A stretch of DNA of 64,000 nt from Paractinoplanes ovalisporus (lineage in GTDB: Bacteria > Actinomycetota > Actinomycetes > Mycobacteriales > Micromonosporaceae), in NCBI RefSeq assembly GCF_016834655.1, contig NZ_JAENHP010000019.1, positions 124,001 through 188,000 of the forward strand. The letters are read 5' to 3'. Shown here one piece after another: positions 25,646 to 34,802 of the stretch. Both the position numbers and the translations under genes were made by a program. The number at the start of each line of letters is the position of its first letter. Position 1 is the stretch's first letter. Below the pieces are notes generated by a model. That model made no database searches. It was not told where the DNA came from and was given only the letters and a program-made list of their open reading frames with translations.

Positions 25646-27157
25646 ATGCTGACTTCCACTTCGCGCTGGTACGCGCTCGCCGCCATGGCGTTGAGCACGC
25701 TCGCGGTCGGCCTCGACACGACCGTGCTCAGCGTCGCGCTGCCCACCCTGGCCCGTGACCTCGACGCCTCCACCGGTGACCTGCAGTGGTTCACCACCGC
25801 CTACCTGCTCGTGCTGGCCGCGGCGCTGCTGCCGGCCGGCCTGCTCGGCGACCGCCTCGGCCGCAAACGGATGCTGATCGGGGCGCTCGTGCTCTTCGGC
25901 GCGGCCTCGGTGGCCTGTGCCTACGCCCAGACCTCGGCTCAGTTGATCGGCGCCCGGGCCGTGCTCGGCCTGGGCGCGGCGGTGATCATGCCGTTGTCCG
26001 GGGCGGTGCTGACCACGCTGTTCGACGCCCGCGAACGCGCCCGCGCCATGTCGATCTGGGTCACCGCGAGCGCGCTCGGCATCCCGCTCGGCCCGCTGCT
26101 GGGCGGCTGGCTGCTCGACAACTTCTGGTGGGGCTCGGTCTTCCTGATCAACGTGCCGGTGGTCGTGGCCGGGGTGATCGCGCTGGCCGTGTGGCTGCCC
26201 TCGTCGCGCGGCGAGTCGGCCCGGCTCGACCTGCCCGGGATCGTGCTGTCGACGGCCGGGCTGGTCGCCGTGACGTACGGGATCATCGAGGCCGGCTCCC
26301 GTGGCTGGTCGGACGTCCGTTCGCTGGTGACCATGGCGGCCGGGGTCGTGCTGCTGGCCGGTTTCGTGCTGTGGCAGCGCCGCGCGTCGTCGCCGCTGGT
26401 CGACCTGGCCCTGTTCCGCAACCGGGCCTTCACCGGCGGGGCGGTGCTGGCCACGGTGGCCAGCTTCGCGATGCTCGGCCTGCTGTTCTCGCTGCCCCAG
26501 CTGTTCTCAGCGGTCGGGGGAGAAGACGCGTTCGGCTCCGGGATCCGCCTGCTGCCGGTGATCGGCGGTCTGCTCGTGGGCGCCCGGGTCGGCGAGAAGC
26601 TGGCCTCCGCGTTGGGCGCCCGCGTGGTGATCGCGGGTGGCTTGGCCCTCATCGCGGTGGCGTCCCTGCTCGGAGCCCGGACGTCGGCCACCACCGGCTA
26701 CGGCTACATCGCCGTGTGGATCACCCTGACCGGCATCGGGCTCGGGCTGACCATGCCGCCGGCGCTGGCCGCGGCCATCGGGGCGCTGTCACCGGCCCGG
26801 GCCGGCATCGGGAACGCGCTGCTGCAGGCGTTACGGCAGGTGGGCGGGGCGATCGGGGTGGCCGTACTGGGGACCGTGCTCAACTCGGCCTACCGCTCGC
26901 ACGTCGACGTGGCTGGGCTGCCCGCAGCCGCCGCGTCTGCCGTGCGCGAGAGTGTGACGGCGGGCGTGGCGGTGGCGGCGCAGACCGGGAGTGACGGGCT
27001 TGGTGCGTCGGTGCGGGAGGCCTTCGCGTACGGGATGGACCGCTCTTTGATCGTGGCGGGCGTCCTGGCCGCGGTGGGCGCCGTGCTCGCGCTCGTGCTC
27101 ATGCCCGCGCGGCCCGCGGAGGCGCAGCCGGAGGTTTTGGCAGAATCGCTGGTATGA
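25646..27157 (+). CDS. MFS drug-efflux transporter, 14-helix DHA2 family
   Basis: The 503-residue integral membrane protein has 14 predicted helices and DHA2 motifs: L-D-T-T-V-L-S-V-A-L-P-T in helix 1, G-D-R-L-G-R-K-R in the first loop, and the antiporter motif C region A-L-G-I-P-L-G-P-L-L-G-G. It should export drugs or other hydrophobic compounds by proton antiport. It is translationally coupled (ATGA overlap) to a TetR gene that probably controls it. A second, similar MFS-TetR pair lies at 42425-44455 in a divergent layout. Confidence 0.93.
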   Translation: MLTSTSRWYALAAMALSTLAVGLDTTVLSVALPTLARDLDASTGDLQWFTTAYLLVLAAALLPAGLLGDRLGRKRMLIGALVLFGAASVACAYAQTSAQLIGARAVLGLGAAVIMPLSGAVLTTLFDARERARAMSIWVTASALGIPLGPLLGGWLLDNFWWGSVFLINVPVVVAGVIALAVWLPSSRGESARLDLPGIVLSTAGLVAVTYGIIEAGSRGWSDVRSLVTMAAGVVLLAGFVLWQRRASSPLVDLALFRNRAFTGGAVLATVASFAMLGLLFSLPQLFSAVGGEDAFGSGIRLLPVIGGLLVGARVGEKLASALGARVVIAGGLALIAVASLLGARTSATTGYGYIAVWITLTGIGLGLTMPPALAAAIGALSPARAGIGNALLQALRQVGGAIGVAVLGTVLNSAYRSHVDVAGLPAAAASAVRESVTAGVAVAAQTGSDGLGASVREAFAYGMDRSLIVAGVLAAVGAVLALVLMPARPAEAQPEVLAESLV

Positions 27158-27900
27158 CCTCTGACGCTCCCGCCTCCGCTGCTTCCCCCGCGGCCGTTTC
27201 GGGATCTGGTGGGGGCGTCGGGCGGGTCGCTGGGGCCGGCGGGGTTGTTTCGTCGGCGCGCCCGGGAGCGGGGGCCAGCGGGGCTGTTTCGTCGGCGCGC
27301 CCGGGAGCGGGGGCCGGGCTGCGGGAGCGCAAGAAGGCCAAGACGCGGGCAGCGATCCGCGAGGCGGCGATGGACCTGTTCAACTCACAGGGCTACGCGG
27401 CGACAACGGTCGAGCAGATCGCCGAGGCGGCCGAGGTCTCCCCGAGCACGTTCTTCCGCTACTTCCCGACCAAGGAAGACGTAGTCCTGATCGACGACTA
27501 CGACCCCCTGATCGTCGAGGCGATCCGGGCCCAGCCGCCCGAGCTGCCCGTGGTCGACGCCCTGTTGCTGGGCATGCGGGAGGTCTTCGAGCATCTGACC
27601 GAGGAGGAGTGGGCGAGCGAGCGGCGTCGCCAGGAGCTGTTCCGCAGCGTCCCCGAACTGCTGGCCCGCCAGATGCAGGCCACCGTGTCGGCGATCGACC
27701 TGCTGACCGGCGTGATCGCCGAGCGGATGGGCGTGCCGCGCGACAACACGGGAGCCCGCGCGCTGGCCGGAGCCTTTGTCGGGGTGGCGCTGACGTTCCT
27801 GCCACCGGGTCGCCCCGGCCACTTCGACTCCCACGATTTCGACCGCATCCGCAGTGCCATGATCGGCTTGCGCACCCACCTGGACCCGCTGACGCCGTAA
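27154..27900 (+). CDS. TetR-family regulator with repeat-expanded N-terminus
   Basis: The 248-residue protein's TetR helix-turn-helix lies at about 75-110 (T-T-V-E-Q-I-A-E-A-A-E-V-S-P-S-T-F-F-R-Y-F), followed by a helical ligand domain. Unusually, about 55 residues precede it, made of Ala/Gly/Ser with two copies of a 13-residue unit (V-S-S-A-R-P-G-A-G-A). Most TetR proteins have 10-20 residues there. The start overlaps the MFS stop (ATGA). CAGAAT also lies 7 nt upstream, so an internal leaderless start is possible. It probably represses the upstream efflux gene. The stop abuts the convergent FUSC gene with a 1-bp gap. Confidence 0.9.
   Translation: MTSDAPASAASPAAVSGSGGGVGRVAGAGGVVSSARPGAGASGAVSSARPGAGAGLRERKKAKTRAAIREAAMDLFNSQGYAATTVEQIAEAAEVSPSTFFRYFPTKEDVVLIDDYDPLIVEAIRAQPPELPVVDALLLGMREVFEHLTEEEWASERRRQELFRSVPELLARQMQATVSAIDLLTGVIAERMGVPRDNTGARALAGAFVGVALTFLPPGRPGHFDSHDFDRIRSAMIGLRTHLDPLTP
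27241..27318 (+). repeat. In-frame 39-bp tandem repeat (2 copies) in the TetR gene
   Basis: Two copies, 27241-27279 and 27280-27318, are almost identical and encode a 13-residue unit in the N-terminal extension. The period is a multiple of three, so reading is kept. Confidence 0.9.
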
Positions 27901-27901
27901 C

Positions 27902-29734
27902 TCACACCGAGCGCTCGGGTGTGGACAGGCCGATCAGCGCGACCCGGGCGTCGTGCTCGGCGGCCAGGACGCGGTCGGCGAGTTCGGGGCGCAGGCCGGG
28001 TTCGCCGGAGGCCACCTCGAAAGCCTCGCGCATCGTCGCCACCGCCAGCACCAGACGGCGACCCTGCTCTATCGCAGTCACCCCGGACGGGCCGTCGCCG
28101 ACATGTCCGCGCTGTCCATGATCGCTCTCGCTACTGGTCGTCACCCCCAACCCGCCCGACCGGGGGACCCCCACCCTAGGCGGCTCGGCGGACGAGCTGG
28201 ATGAGTTTTGCACAGAAGCGGGTGGGCGTGCTTCGGGTTGTCCACAGGGGTGGCAGTCGGTTGTCGCGGTTTCCACTGCGGTGATCGCGTCGGTCAAGTG
28301 GCGTGTGGCGGCGCGGTTGCGGATGACCAAGGCCGCGGCCAGGCCGAACGCGACGCCCAGCACGGTCTGCGCCAGGCGGTCGCCGATCAGGTCGAGCGGT
28401 GGGGTCTCGTGACCGAGCTCACCGACCAGCAGGGCCAGGGGTGTGACGGCCAGCATCGCGAGGCCGTAGTTTCGCACCACCAGCAACTCGGCCACGACCT
28501 GGGCGATGACGATCTCGGCGACCAGCATCCAGGGGCCGCCGGGGACGGCGACCGCGGCGCCGGCGATCAACAGGCCGATCAGGGTGCCGACGCCGCGCTG
28601 GAGGGCCCGGTGCAGGGAGAGCCGCAGCGAGGCCGCCTGCAGGACGGCCACGGCCGAGACCGCAGCCCAATACGGGTGGCCGAGGCCCGTCAGGTGGGCG
28701 AGCAGGCCGGCTGCGGCGCCGGCGGTCAGGGCGCCCACGGCAGCTCGGGCGGCGGCGGGCCAGAGCGGGCCGTGCGCACGGGTGGGCAGGCTGCGCAGGA
28801 GGGTGGCGGCCATGCGGCGTCCGGCGATTTCGCGGTCTTCGGTGGCGGTCGCGGTGAGCTGGGGGAGCGGGCCGCGGCGGGTCACCCGGGCGGCCAGGGC
28901 GCGGAGGCCGGCGGCGGCCCGGGGGTCGTGGCCGTGCAGGCCGCTCAGCTCGGTCTCGGCGTGGGCGACCAGGACCTGTTCGGCGTGGTGGTCGCGGGCT
29001 CGGCGATCCGATCCGGCCGGACCGGGGGCGAGAGCGCGCCACGCCCGCTCGACCGCCAGCGCCGCCTGCTGGCGGGCGAGCAGACCGGCGGGGCCGGATG
29101 GAGTGTCGGCCAGGGCCGCGGCGGCGCGCAGAGCCCGGGCGATGGCCAGGCGACGCGGGGCCTCGGGGGCCACCAGACGGCCGGACATGACGATCAGCCA
29201 CGAGACGGCGGCGGTGGCGGTGGCCAGCAGGACGTTGCGGGGCAGGTCGGCCCAGGTGGCGGGGAGGGCGCTGCACACGGCGGTGGCGAAGGTGAACATC
29301 AGGCCGCCGGGTGGGCCGACCCGGAAGCGGTTGGACAACGCGGTCGACACGGCGCCGACCAGGGCCACCGCGACCACCGCCGGCACGGCCGGGTGAGGGG
29401 CCAGGGCGGCGAGGGTGCCGACGGCGACCGCGGCCACCAGGCCCGCGGCGGCGCCCGCGGTGATCCGGGCGCGGCGGCGGTACGGCTCGTCACGTCCGTA
29501 CAGGGCCGTGAACGCTCCGAACGTGGCGACGCCGGCCCAGGCGGTGTGGCCGGTGGCGACGAGGACGACCAACGGGACGGCGACCGCGGTGCCGGCGCGC
29601 AGGGCGAAGGGCCACGCTGTGTCGGGGGTGCGGAGCCGGGCGGCCGCGCGCATCTCAGCCCGGAGCTGCGCCGCCGCGCGCATCTCAGCCGGGAGCCGGG
29701 CGGCCGCGTGCAGGTCAGGGCGCATCCGGGGCAT
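27902..29734 (-). CDS. FUSC-family membrane transporter
   Basis: The 610-residue protein has two sets of about five to six membrane helices (roughly 45-185 and 325-460), separated by a cytoplasmic helical region. This is the architecture of FUSC/aromatic-acid exporter proteins. The second half carries the FUSC-like segment around G-H-P-Y-W-A-A-V-S-A-V-A-V-L-Q. A C-terminal soluble part includes a Ser-rich linker and a helical tail. The substrate is unknown. The N-terminus contains three copies of a 10-residue unit from a DNA repeat. It is convergent with the TetR gene and divergent from the GntP permease with 36 bp between starts. Confidence 0.82.
   Translation of the reverse strand: MPRMRPDLHAAARLPAEMRAAAQLRAEMRAAARLRTPDTAWPFALRAGTAVAVPLVVLVATGHTAWAGVATFGAFTALYGRDEPYRRRARITAGAAAGLVAAVAVGTLAALAPHPAVPAVVAVALVGAVSTALSNRFRVGPPGGLMFTFATAVCSALPATWADLPRNVLLATATAAVSWLIVMSGRLVAPEAPRRLAIARALRAAAALADTPSGPAGLLARQQAALAVERAWRALAPGPAGSDRRARDHHAEQVLVAHAETELSGLHGHDPRAAAGLRALAARVTRRGPLPQLTATATEDREIAGRRMAATLLRSLPTRAHGPLWPAAARAAVGALTAGAAAGLLAHLTGLGHPYWAAVSAVAVLQAASLRLSLHRALQRGVGTLIGLLIAGAAVAVPGGPWMLVAEIVIAQVVAELLVVRNYGLAMLAVTPLALLVGELGHETPPLDLIGDRLAQTVLGVAFGLAAALVIRNRAATRHLTDAITAVETATTDCHPCGQPEARPPASVQNSSSSSAEPPRVGVPRSGGLGVTTSSESDHGQRGHVGDGPSGVTAIEQGRRLVLAVATMREAFEVASGEPGLRPELADRVLAAEHDARVALIGLSTPERSV
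29641..29730 (-). repeat. In-frame 30-bp tandem repeat (3 copies) at the start of the FUSC gene
   Basis: Units 29641-29670, 29671-29700 and 29701-29730 are similar and encode the run A-A-x-L-x-A-E-M-R in the first 35 residues. The third copy is more diverged. Confidence 0.8.
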
Positions 29735-29770
29735 GGTTGAAAATTACTCGCGCGGGGTAGCCGCGGGGGT

Positions 29771-31306
29771 ATGACGTCCGTCGCGGCTGAGGCCATCACC
29801 GATGCGGGTACGGGGCAGCTGGTCCTCGCCGCGGTGCTCGGGATCATCGTTGTCGTTCTGCTGATCGCCTGGGCCAAGTGGCATCCGTTTCTGGCTCTCA
29901 TCCTCGGGTCGGCCACGCTCGGCATCGTTGCGGGCGCCTCGCCCGGGGACACGATCGACTCCTTCACCGCGGGGCTCGGCAGCACCGTCGGCAACGTCGG
30001 GTTGCTGATCGCGCTCGGCTCGATGATCGGGGCGCTGCTGGCCGAGTCGGGTGGCGCCGACGGGATCGTGAACCGCATCGTCAACAGCGTCTCCGGCTCG
30101 GCGCTGCCGTGGGCCATGGCGGGAGTGGCGGCGCTGATCGGGTTGCCGCTGTTCTTCGAGGTCGGGGTGGTGCTGCTGGTGCCGATCGTGCTGCTGGTGG
30201 CCCGCCGCACCGACATCGGGCTGCTGCGGATCGGCATTCCGGCGCTGGCCGGCCTCTCGGTGCTGCACGGGCTGGTGCCGCCGCACCCCGGTCCGCTGGT
30301 CGCGATCGCCAACCTGAACGCCGACCTCGGGCTGACGCTGATGTTCGGTCTGATCTGCGCGATCCCGACCGTGATCATCGCGGGCCCGGTCTTCGGCAAC
30401 TGGATCTCCAAGCGGGTGCCGCTGCAGGTGCCGCCGCTGCTGGCCGCGAGCGGCGACCGGCCCGGGGAAAGCGGACCCCGGGGCGGCGACCGGCCCGGGG
30501 AAAGCGGACCCCGGGGCGGCGACCGGCCCGAGGGAAGCGGACCCCGGGGCGGGCAGGACTTCGTCGACCGGGACGACATCGCCAACCCGGGCGCCGAGAA
30601 TCCCGACGAGCTGGTCGACGAGAAGGTCACAGCCCGGCGCAACCCGGGGTTCTGGCCCGCCGTCCTGACCGTGCTGGTGCCGATCGTCCTCATGCTCGCC
30701 CGCGCGATCGGCGAGCTGACCCTGAAGGAGGGCAACAGTGTCCGCGGCGCCCTCGAGGTGATCGGCGAACCGGTCGTCGCGCTGCTGGCCGGCCTGCTGC
30801 TGGCGATGTGGAGTCTGGGCAAGCGGGCCGGGTTCGACCGTCAGCAGACCTCGGCCGTCATCGGTGGCTCGCTGCCCCCGATCGCCGGCATCCTGCTGAT
30901 CGTGGCCGCGGGCGGCGGCTTCAAGCAGGTGCTGGTCGACGCGGGCGTGGGCAACGTGGTCGCCGACGCCGCCAAGGACGCGAACATCAACGCGCTGGTG
31001 CTCGGCTTCCTGGTCTCGGTGGGCATCCGGCTGGCCACCGGATCGGCCACCGTCGCGACGATCACCGCGGCCGGCATCGTCTCGCCGCTCGCCACCACCC
31101 TCGACAAGCCGACGGTCGCGCTGCTCGCGCTCGCCATCGGCGCCGGGTCGCTGTTCTTCTCGCACGTCAACGACGCCGGATTCTGGCTGGTCAAGGAGTA
31201 TTTCGGGATGACCGTGGGCCAGACCATCAAGACCTGGTCGGTGATGGAGACGATCATCTCGGTGGTCGGCTTCGCCTGCGTGATGCTCCTCAGCCTGATC
31301 GTCTGA
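29771..31306 (+). CDS. GntP-family gluconate-type permease
   Basis: The 511-residue integral membrane protein has about 12-14 helices. It resembles GntP/gluconate:H+ symporters, with the motif G-L-V-P-P-H-P-G-P-L and the C-terminal S-H-V-N-D-A-G-F-W-L-V-K-E-Y-F, which is a family hallmark. It should import gluconate or a related sugar acid. The cytoplasmic loop at about 228-260 contains three 11-residue repeats of G-D-R-P-G-E-S-G-P-R-G that are not part of the family. Gluconate kinase is not adjacent. It ends 3 bp before the stop of the convergent lipoprotein gene. Confidence 0.92.
   Translation: MTSVAAEAITDAGTGQLVLAAVLGIIVVVLLIAWAKWHPFLALILGSATLGIVAGASPGDTIDSFTAGLGSTVGNVGLLIALGSMIGALLAESGGADGIVNRIVNSVSGSALPWAMAGVAALIGLPLFFEVGVVLLVPIVLLVARRTDIGLLRIGIPALAGLSVLHGLVPPHPGPLVAIANLNADLGLTLMFGLICAIPTVIIAGPVFGNWISKRVPLQVPPLLAASGDRPGESGPRGGDRPGESGPRGGDRPEGSGPRGGQDFVDRDDIANPGAENPDELVDEKVTARRNPGFWPAVLTVLVPIVLMLARAIGELTLKEGNSVRGALEVIGEPVVALLAGLLLAMWSLGKRAGFDRQQTSAVIGGSLPPIAGILLIVAAGGGFKQVLVDAGVGNVVADAAKDANINALVLGFLVSVGIRLATGSATVATITAAGIVSPLATTLDKPTVALLALAIGAGSLFFSHVNDAGFWLVKEYFGMTVGQTIKTWSVMETIISVVGFACVMLLSLIV
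30452..30550 (+). repeat. In-frame 33-bp tandem repeat (3 copies) in the GntP gene
   Basis: Units 30452-30484, 30485-30517 and 30518-30550; the first two are identical, the third differs by a few bases. They insert a charged, flexible run into a loop between membrane helices. Confidence 0.95.
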
Positions 31307-31309
31307 GGC

Positions 31310-31738
31310 TCATTCGCAGTGCCCGTCGAGTTTCTGACCCACCGTCTGGAAGTCCCCGTTGATGTACGCCTTGGGGTCGGGCCGGGCCGCCCCCGCCGCG
31401 AGTTCCTGGCTGATCTTCTGCATCGCGTCGAGCAACCCGATGTCGGTCGCCCGGGTGCGCTCCTCCTCGACCTGGGCCGCCATGTCGGTGAGCGTCTGTC
31501 TCATCCCGGCCGTGGCGTCGTCACCCGACCCGGCGGCGTAGGTGGCCAGCCGTAACGCGCCCTCGGTGAGGGTCTTGTAGACGGCCGAGCAGACGTACTT
31601 CGGCTGTCCCACCGATGCCGACGGGGCGGGCGCGATGCTGATCGGCGCCGGGATCGAGCCGGCCGGGAGTTCCACTTCGCAGCCGGCCAGAAACGCGGCC
31701 AGGAGGAGCGGCAGAGCGGCGAGTCGACGGTGACGCAT
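31310..31738 (-). CDS. Secreted lipoprotein of unknown function
   Basis: From the ATG at 31738 the product is 142 residues: M-R-H-R-R, a hydrophobic run and the lipobox L-A-G-C, which marks lipidation at Cys20. A Pro/Ser-rich linker and a helical domain with two more Cys residues follow (one in Y-V-C-S-A-V-Y, one at the C-terminus, H-C-E), likely a disulphide. The helical part (M-R-Q-T-L-T-D-M-A-A-Q-V-E-E) has no clear relative. ATG 31747 or a more distant GTG are alternative starts, and no ribosome-binding site decides between them. Confidence 0.7.
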   Translation of the reverse strand: MRHRRLAALPLLLAAFLAGCEVELPAGSIPAPISIAPAPSASVGQPKYVCSAVYKTLTEGALRLATYAAGSGDDATAGMRQTLTDMAAQVEEERTRATDIGLLDAMQKISQELAAGAARPDPKAYINGDFQTVGQKLDGHCE

Positions 31739-31822
31739 CCCCGACATAGTAGTGAATGTCGATACGACCACCACTGGAGGAATGCGCGCATCCCCGAGAG
31801 GGCCGCGTAGTTAACGAGCTAT

Positions 31823-33679
31823 GTGCCCAACATCCGAAAAAGTGCGTTCCGTCGTAGCCTGACAGTCGCCGTGGCCGGGCTCGTGATCACGGCGGGCGGC
31901 GCCGCGATCGCCGAGGTGGTCACGTCCGTGCCGGCGACGTCCCCGTCGTTCAACGGCCCGGTGTATGCGGTGGCCTACCGCGGCTCGACCGTCTATGTCG
32001 GCGGAAACTTCACCAGCGCCATCGTCGGCGGCAAGACCGTGGCGCGGACCCGCCTGGCCGCGCTCGACGCCCGTACGGGAACCCTCTTGGACTGGCAGCC
32101 CACGGCCGACGCCAATGTCCGCGCGCTCGCGGTCTCGGGAGACGTCGTCTATGCGGCCGGCGACTTCGACAACGTCAACGGCACCTCCCGCGACGCCGTG
32201 GCCGGGATCGGCGCCACCAACGGGCAGCTCACGCCCATGAAGCACACGGTTCTCGGCCAGCCCAACGCGATCGCCGCCGGGAACGGCCGGCTCTACCTCG
32301 GCGGCCGGATCACCGCGGTGAACGGGATGCCGCGCACCAACCTGGCCGCGTTCACGCTGAGCACGGGCGCGCTCGACCCGTGGGCGCCCACGACCGACGA
32401 CGTGGTCAACGCCGTCGCGGTCACACCCCGGCGGGTGTACGTCGGGGGCCGGTTCCACAAGACCAATGGCAAGGGCTCGACCCTGCGGCTGTCCGCCGTC
32501 GACCCGGACACGGGCGCGCTCGACCCGGCGTTCGTCGCCAAACCGGTGTCGCAGGTGTTCGCGCTCGCGGCCGATGCGGCGGGTGTCTATGCGGCGCTCG
32601 GTGGGCAGGGCGGTCGCGCGGTGGCGTACAACCTGACCGGCGCGACCCGCTGGACGCGCGTGTTCGACGGTGACGCGCAGGCGGTCGCGGTGCTCGACGG
32701 GACGACGTACGTCGGCGGGCACTTCGACAAGGCCTGCACGACCACCAACAACGGCGTCAAGGGGGTCTGCACCGACGGTTCGGTGCCGCGCGGCAAGCTG
32801 GCCGCGGTCGACGCCCAGGGCAACCTGCTCGAGTGGGCGCCGCAGGCCAACGGCGTGGTCGGCACCCGGCAGATCGCGACCAGCGCCGAACTCGGCTCGA
32901 TCAGCGCGGTCGGTGACTTCACCACGATCAGCTCGGTCCCGCGCAAGCGGTACGTGGCATTCGGGGGCGTGACCCCGCGCCGGCAAAGCGCAGGCGGCGT
33001 GAACTCGCGCCGGGAGAACGCGTCGGCGGACGGCCCGGTGGCGTCGTACAACTTCGACTCCACGATCGCCGACGGCACCTTCGACGACGGCTCCGGGCAC
33101 GGGCACCTGCTGCGCGCGGTCACCCGCAACGGCGGTCAGGTCGCGATGGAGCCGCACGGTTCGGGGCAGGCCCTGACGTTCCCGCCGCGCTGCTCGGGCG
33201 ACGACTGCCCGCGTCTGGTGCTGCAGGCCGAGGCGACACCCGATCTCAACCCCGGAACCAAGCCCATCCGGTACGGCGCAGGGCTGCGACTGCCGACCGC
33301 CCCCGACGACGCCAAGGGCCCGGACGGGCAGAACGTGCTGCAGAAGGGTTACGCCGCCGAGGGCGGTCAGTACAAGCTGCAGGTCGACGGCGTCACGGGC
33401 AAGCCCAGCTGCGCCATGACCGATCGCGACGGCGGGACGACGTACGTGGCCCGCAGCCGCACCTCGATCGCCGACGACCAGTGGCACGCGGTGGAGTGCC
33501 GCCGCACCGGCCCGACGCTCGCGATCGCGGTCGACGACCAGGTGCGGGCGAGCGCGGCGATCCCGGAGACGCTCGCGGTCGACAGCGCCCAGCCGTTCAG
33601 CCTCGGCGGCAAGGGCGTCGGCGTGAACAACGACCAGTTCCACGGCGCCCTGGACGACGTCTGGATCAGCATCGGCTGA
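31823..33679 (+). CDS. Secreted delta-60 repeat beta-propeller plus LamG protein
   Basis: The 618-residue exported protein has a signal peptide at about 1-33 and then five or six repeats of the delta-60/DUF5122 type, at about 45-380. The repeats have the pattern Y-V-G-G-x-F, L-A-A-L-D-x-x-T-G, W-x-P and likely form a beta-propeller. A short repeat-containing linker follows at about 382-401, and a LamG-like domain at about 410-618. The LamG part is related to the protein at 10471-11226, including the ending F-H-G-A-L-D-D-V-W. It is probably a surface protein binding glycans or other partners. The start is a GTG without a good ribosome-binding site. Confidence 0.85.
   Translation: MPNIRKSAFRRSLTVAVAGLVITAGGAAIAEVVTSVPATSPSFNGPVYAVAYRGSTVYVGGNFTSAIVGGKTVARTRLAALDARTGTLLDWQPTADANVRALAVSGDVVYAAGDFDNVNGTSRDAVAGIGATNGQLTPMKHTVLGQPNAIAAGNGRLYLGGRITAVNGMPRTNLAAFTLSTGALDPWAPTTDDVVNAVAVTPRRVYVGGRFHKTNGKGSTLRLSAVDPDTGALDPAFVAKPVSQVFALAADAAGVYAALGGQGGRAVAYNLTGATRWTRVFDGDAQAVAVLDGTTYVGGHFDKACTTTNNGVKGVCTDGSVPRGKLAAVDAQGNLLEWAPQANGVVGTRQIATSAELGSISAVGDFTTISSVPRKRYVAFGGVTPRRQSAGGVNSRRENASADGPVASYNFDSTIADGTFDDGSGHGHLLRAVTRNGGQVAMEPHGSGQALTFPPRCSGDDCPRLVLQAEATPDLNPGTKPIRYGAGLRLPTAPDDAKGPDGQNVLQKGYAAEGGQYKLQVDGVTGKPSCAMTDRDGGTTYVARSRTSIADDQWHAVECRRTGPTLAIAVDDQVRASAAIPETLAVDSAQPFSLGGKGVGVNNDQFHGALDDVWISIG
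32966..33025 (+). repeat. Degenerate in-frame 30-bp repeat (2 copies) in the linker of the LamG gene
   Basis: Units 32966-32995 and 32996-33025 encode G-V-T-P-R-R-Q-S-A-G and G-V-N-S-R-R-E-N-A-S, lying exactly between the propeller and the LamG domain. Confidence 0.6.
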
Positions 33680-33699
33680 GTCCTGTTCGGACGGGAAGT

Positions 33700-33891
33700 T
33701 TGCTGAGAGGATCCGATGGCGGGCGCGGGGCGACCATCCGGCAGCGGGTCACCGTCACCGGGTACACCGATATGGCGGCCTTCGCACCGGGTGCACTGAT
33801 CGTCGGGAGCAAGTTCTCATATTGCGAACCGGCCGAACCGGAGCCGTACTGCTATGACCGGTTCCTCAACGACACCGTCCGTCTGACCTGA
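33700..33891 (+). CDS. Possible small protein or gene remnant
   Basis: In the 409-bp gap between the surface-protein gene and the peptidase gene, one frame reads like protein. It contains I-R-Q-R-V-T-V-T-G-Y-T-D and ends E-P-Y-C-Y-D-R-F-L-N-D-T-V-R-L-T. It can start at TTG 33700 (63 residues) or ATG 33772 (39 residues); GGGAAG precedes the TTG closely. A strong terminator follows the stop by 16 bp, which supports a transcribed unit. The two Cys residues lie in S-Y-C-E-P and P-Y-C-Y-D. It is not recognised and may be the end of a decayed gene. The rest of the gap (33939-34088) shows an AT-richer stretch, probably the promoter of the peptidase gene. Confidence 0.35.
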   Translation: MLRGSDGGRGATIRQRVTVTGYTDMAAFAPGALIVGSKFSYCEPAEPEPYCYDRFLNDTVRLT

Positions 33892-33907
33892 CCGATCGCA
33901 GGTGACG

Positions 33908-33938
33908 GGGCCGCCGGGCACGTGCCGGCGGCCCTTTT
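33908..33938 (+). terminator. Intrinsic terminator
   Basis: GGGCCGCCGG (33908-33917) and CCGGCGGCCC (33925-33934) form a perfect 10-bp stem with a 7-nt loop, followed by TTTT. Confidence 0.9.
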
Positions 33939-34088
33939 GCGTAGTTCGATAGTCACCGATTGTTCATGGTCAAAGTGGAGAGTTGGATTTCCCACATGCG
34001 ACAATCTGGCCCAATTAGAGTGATGACCTCGCTGTACGGGTACTGGTAGCGTTGCCCGCCGTTGTCTACGCAGCGTGAGGAGTGACGA

Positions 34089-34802
34089 ATGGCCAGCTGG
34101 ATCTTGGTTCCCTGCCTGGTGAAGCTGCGCTCCGAGTTCAATGTGCTCGCGCCGAACCGCGACAAGTCCAGTGACGGTTCTGTCGGCGACGCGGCGCATG
34201 CTCAGAACCAGTCGGATCACAACCCGGACGAGACGGGCAACGTCCCGATCCGTGATGCCGACAAGATCAACGAGGTACACGCGATCGACGTCGACGTGGA
34301 CCTGCGCGTGCCGGGCCTGACGATGGAGAAGGTCGTGCAGTTCCTGCTGACCCGCTGTCGTTCGGGTGCCGAGACCCGCCTGCGCTACATCATCTACAAC
34401 CGGCGGATCTGGTCGGCCAGCACCGGGTGGCGGCAGGAGTCGTACACCGGAGCCAACCCGCATGACCACCACGCGCACTTCTCATCCTCGTACGAGACGA
34501 ACCGCGAAGCCTCCACGGCTTCCTGGCATTTGGAGGACGTCCCCGTGGCACTCACGGCCGATGACAAGAAGTGGATCTCCGCGGAGATCGCCAAGCAGGT
34601 CAAGGCGCAGATCGACGACATCTGGGCCTACAACATCGGCAAGGCGACGGGCACGCCGACGCAGCGCGCCGACGGTGCCCTGGTGACCGCGAACCTGCGC
34701 GCCGGCACCCTCGCCAACGACCAGGTGCCCAAGCTGTTCGACGCGATCGAGCAGCTCACCGCCGAGGTCGCGCAGCTCAAGGCGGCGATGGCCGCCCGCT
34801 AG
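34089..34802 (+). CDS. M15-type peptidase resembling actinophage endolysins
   Basis: The 237-residue protein carries, at 1-145, the zinc-peptidase pattern of the D-Ala-D-Ala carboxypeptidase/phage lysin M15 group. S-D-H-N-P-D provides a His, V-H-A-I-D-V-D an Asp, and P-H-D-H-H-A-H-F the last His ligands, with Y-I-I-Y-N-R-R-I typical of phage lysins. The C-terminal 80 residues are helical and end in a coiled-coil (L-T-A-E-V-A-Q-L-K-A-A-M). There is no signal peptide, as in phage lysins that need a holin. No other phage gene is near. GAGGAG precedes the ATG. The stop overlaps that of the convergent kinase gene. Confidence 0.75.
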   Translation: MASWILVPCLVKLRSEFNVLAPNRDKSSDGSVGDAAHAQNQSDHNPDETGNVPIRDADKINEVHAIDVDVDLRVPGLTMEKVVQFLLTRCRSGAETRLRYIIYNRRIWSASTGWRQESYTGANPHDHHAHFSSSYETNREASTASWHLEDVPVALTADDKKWISAEIAKQVKAQIDDIWAYNIGKATGTPTQRADGALVTANLRAGTLANDQVPKLFDAIEQLTAEVAQLKAAMAAR

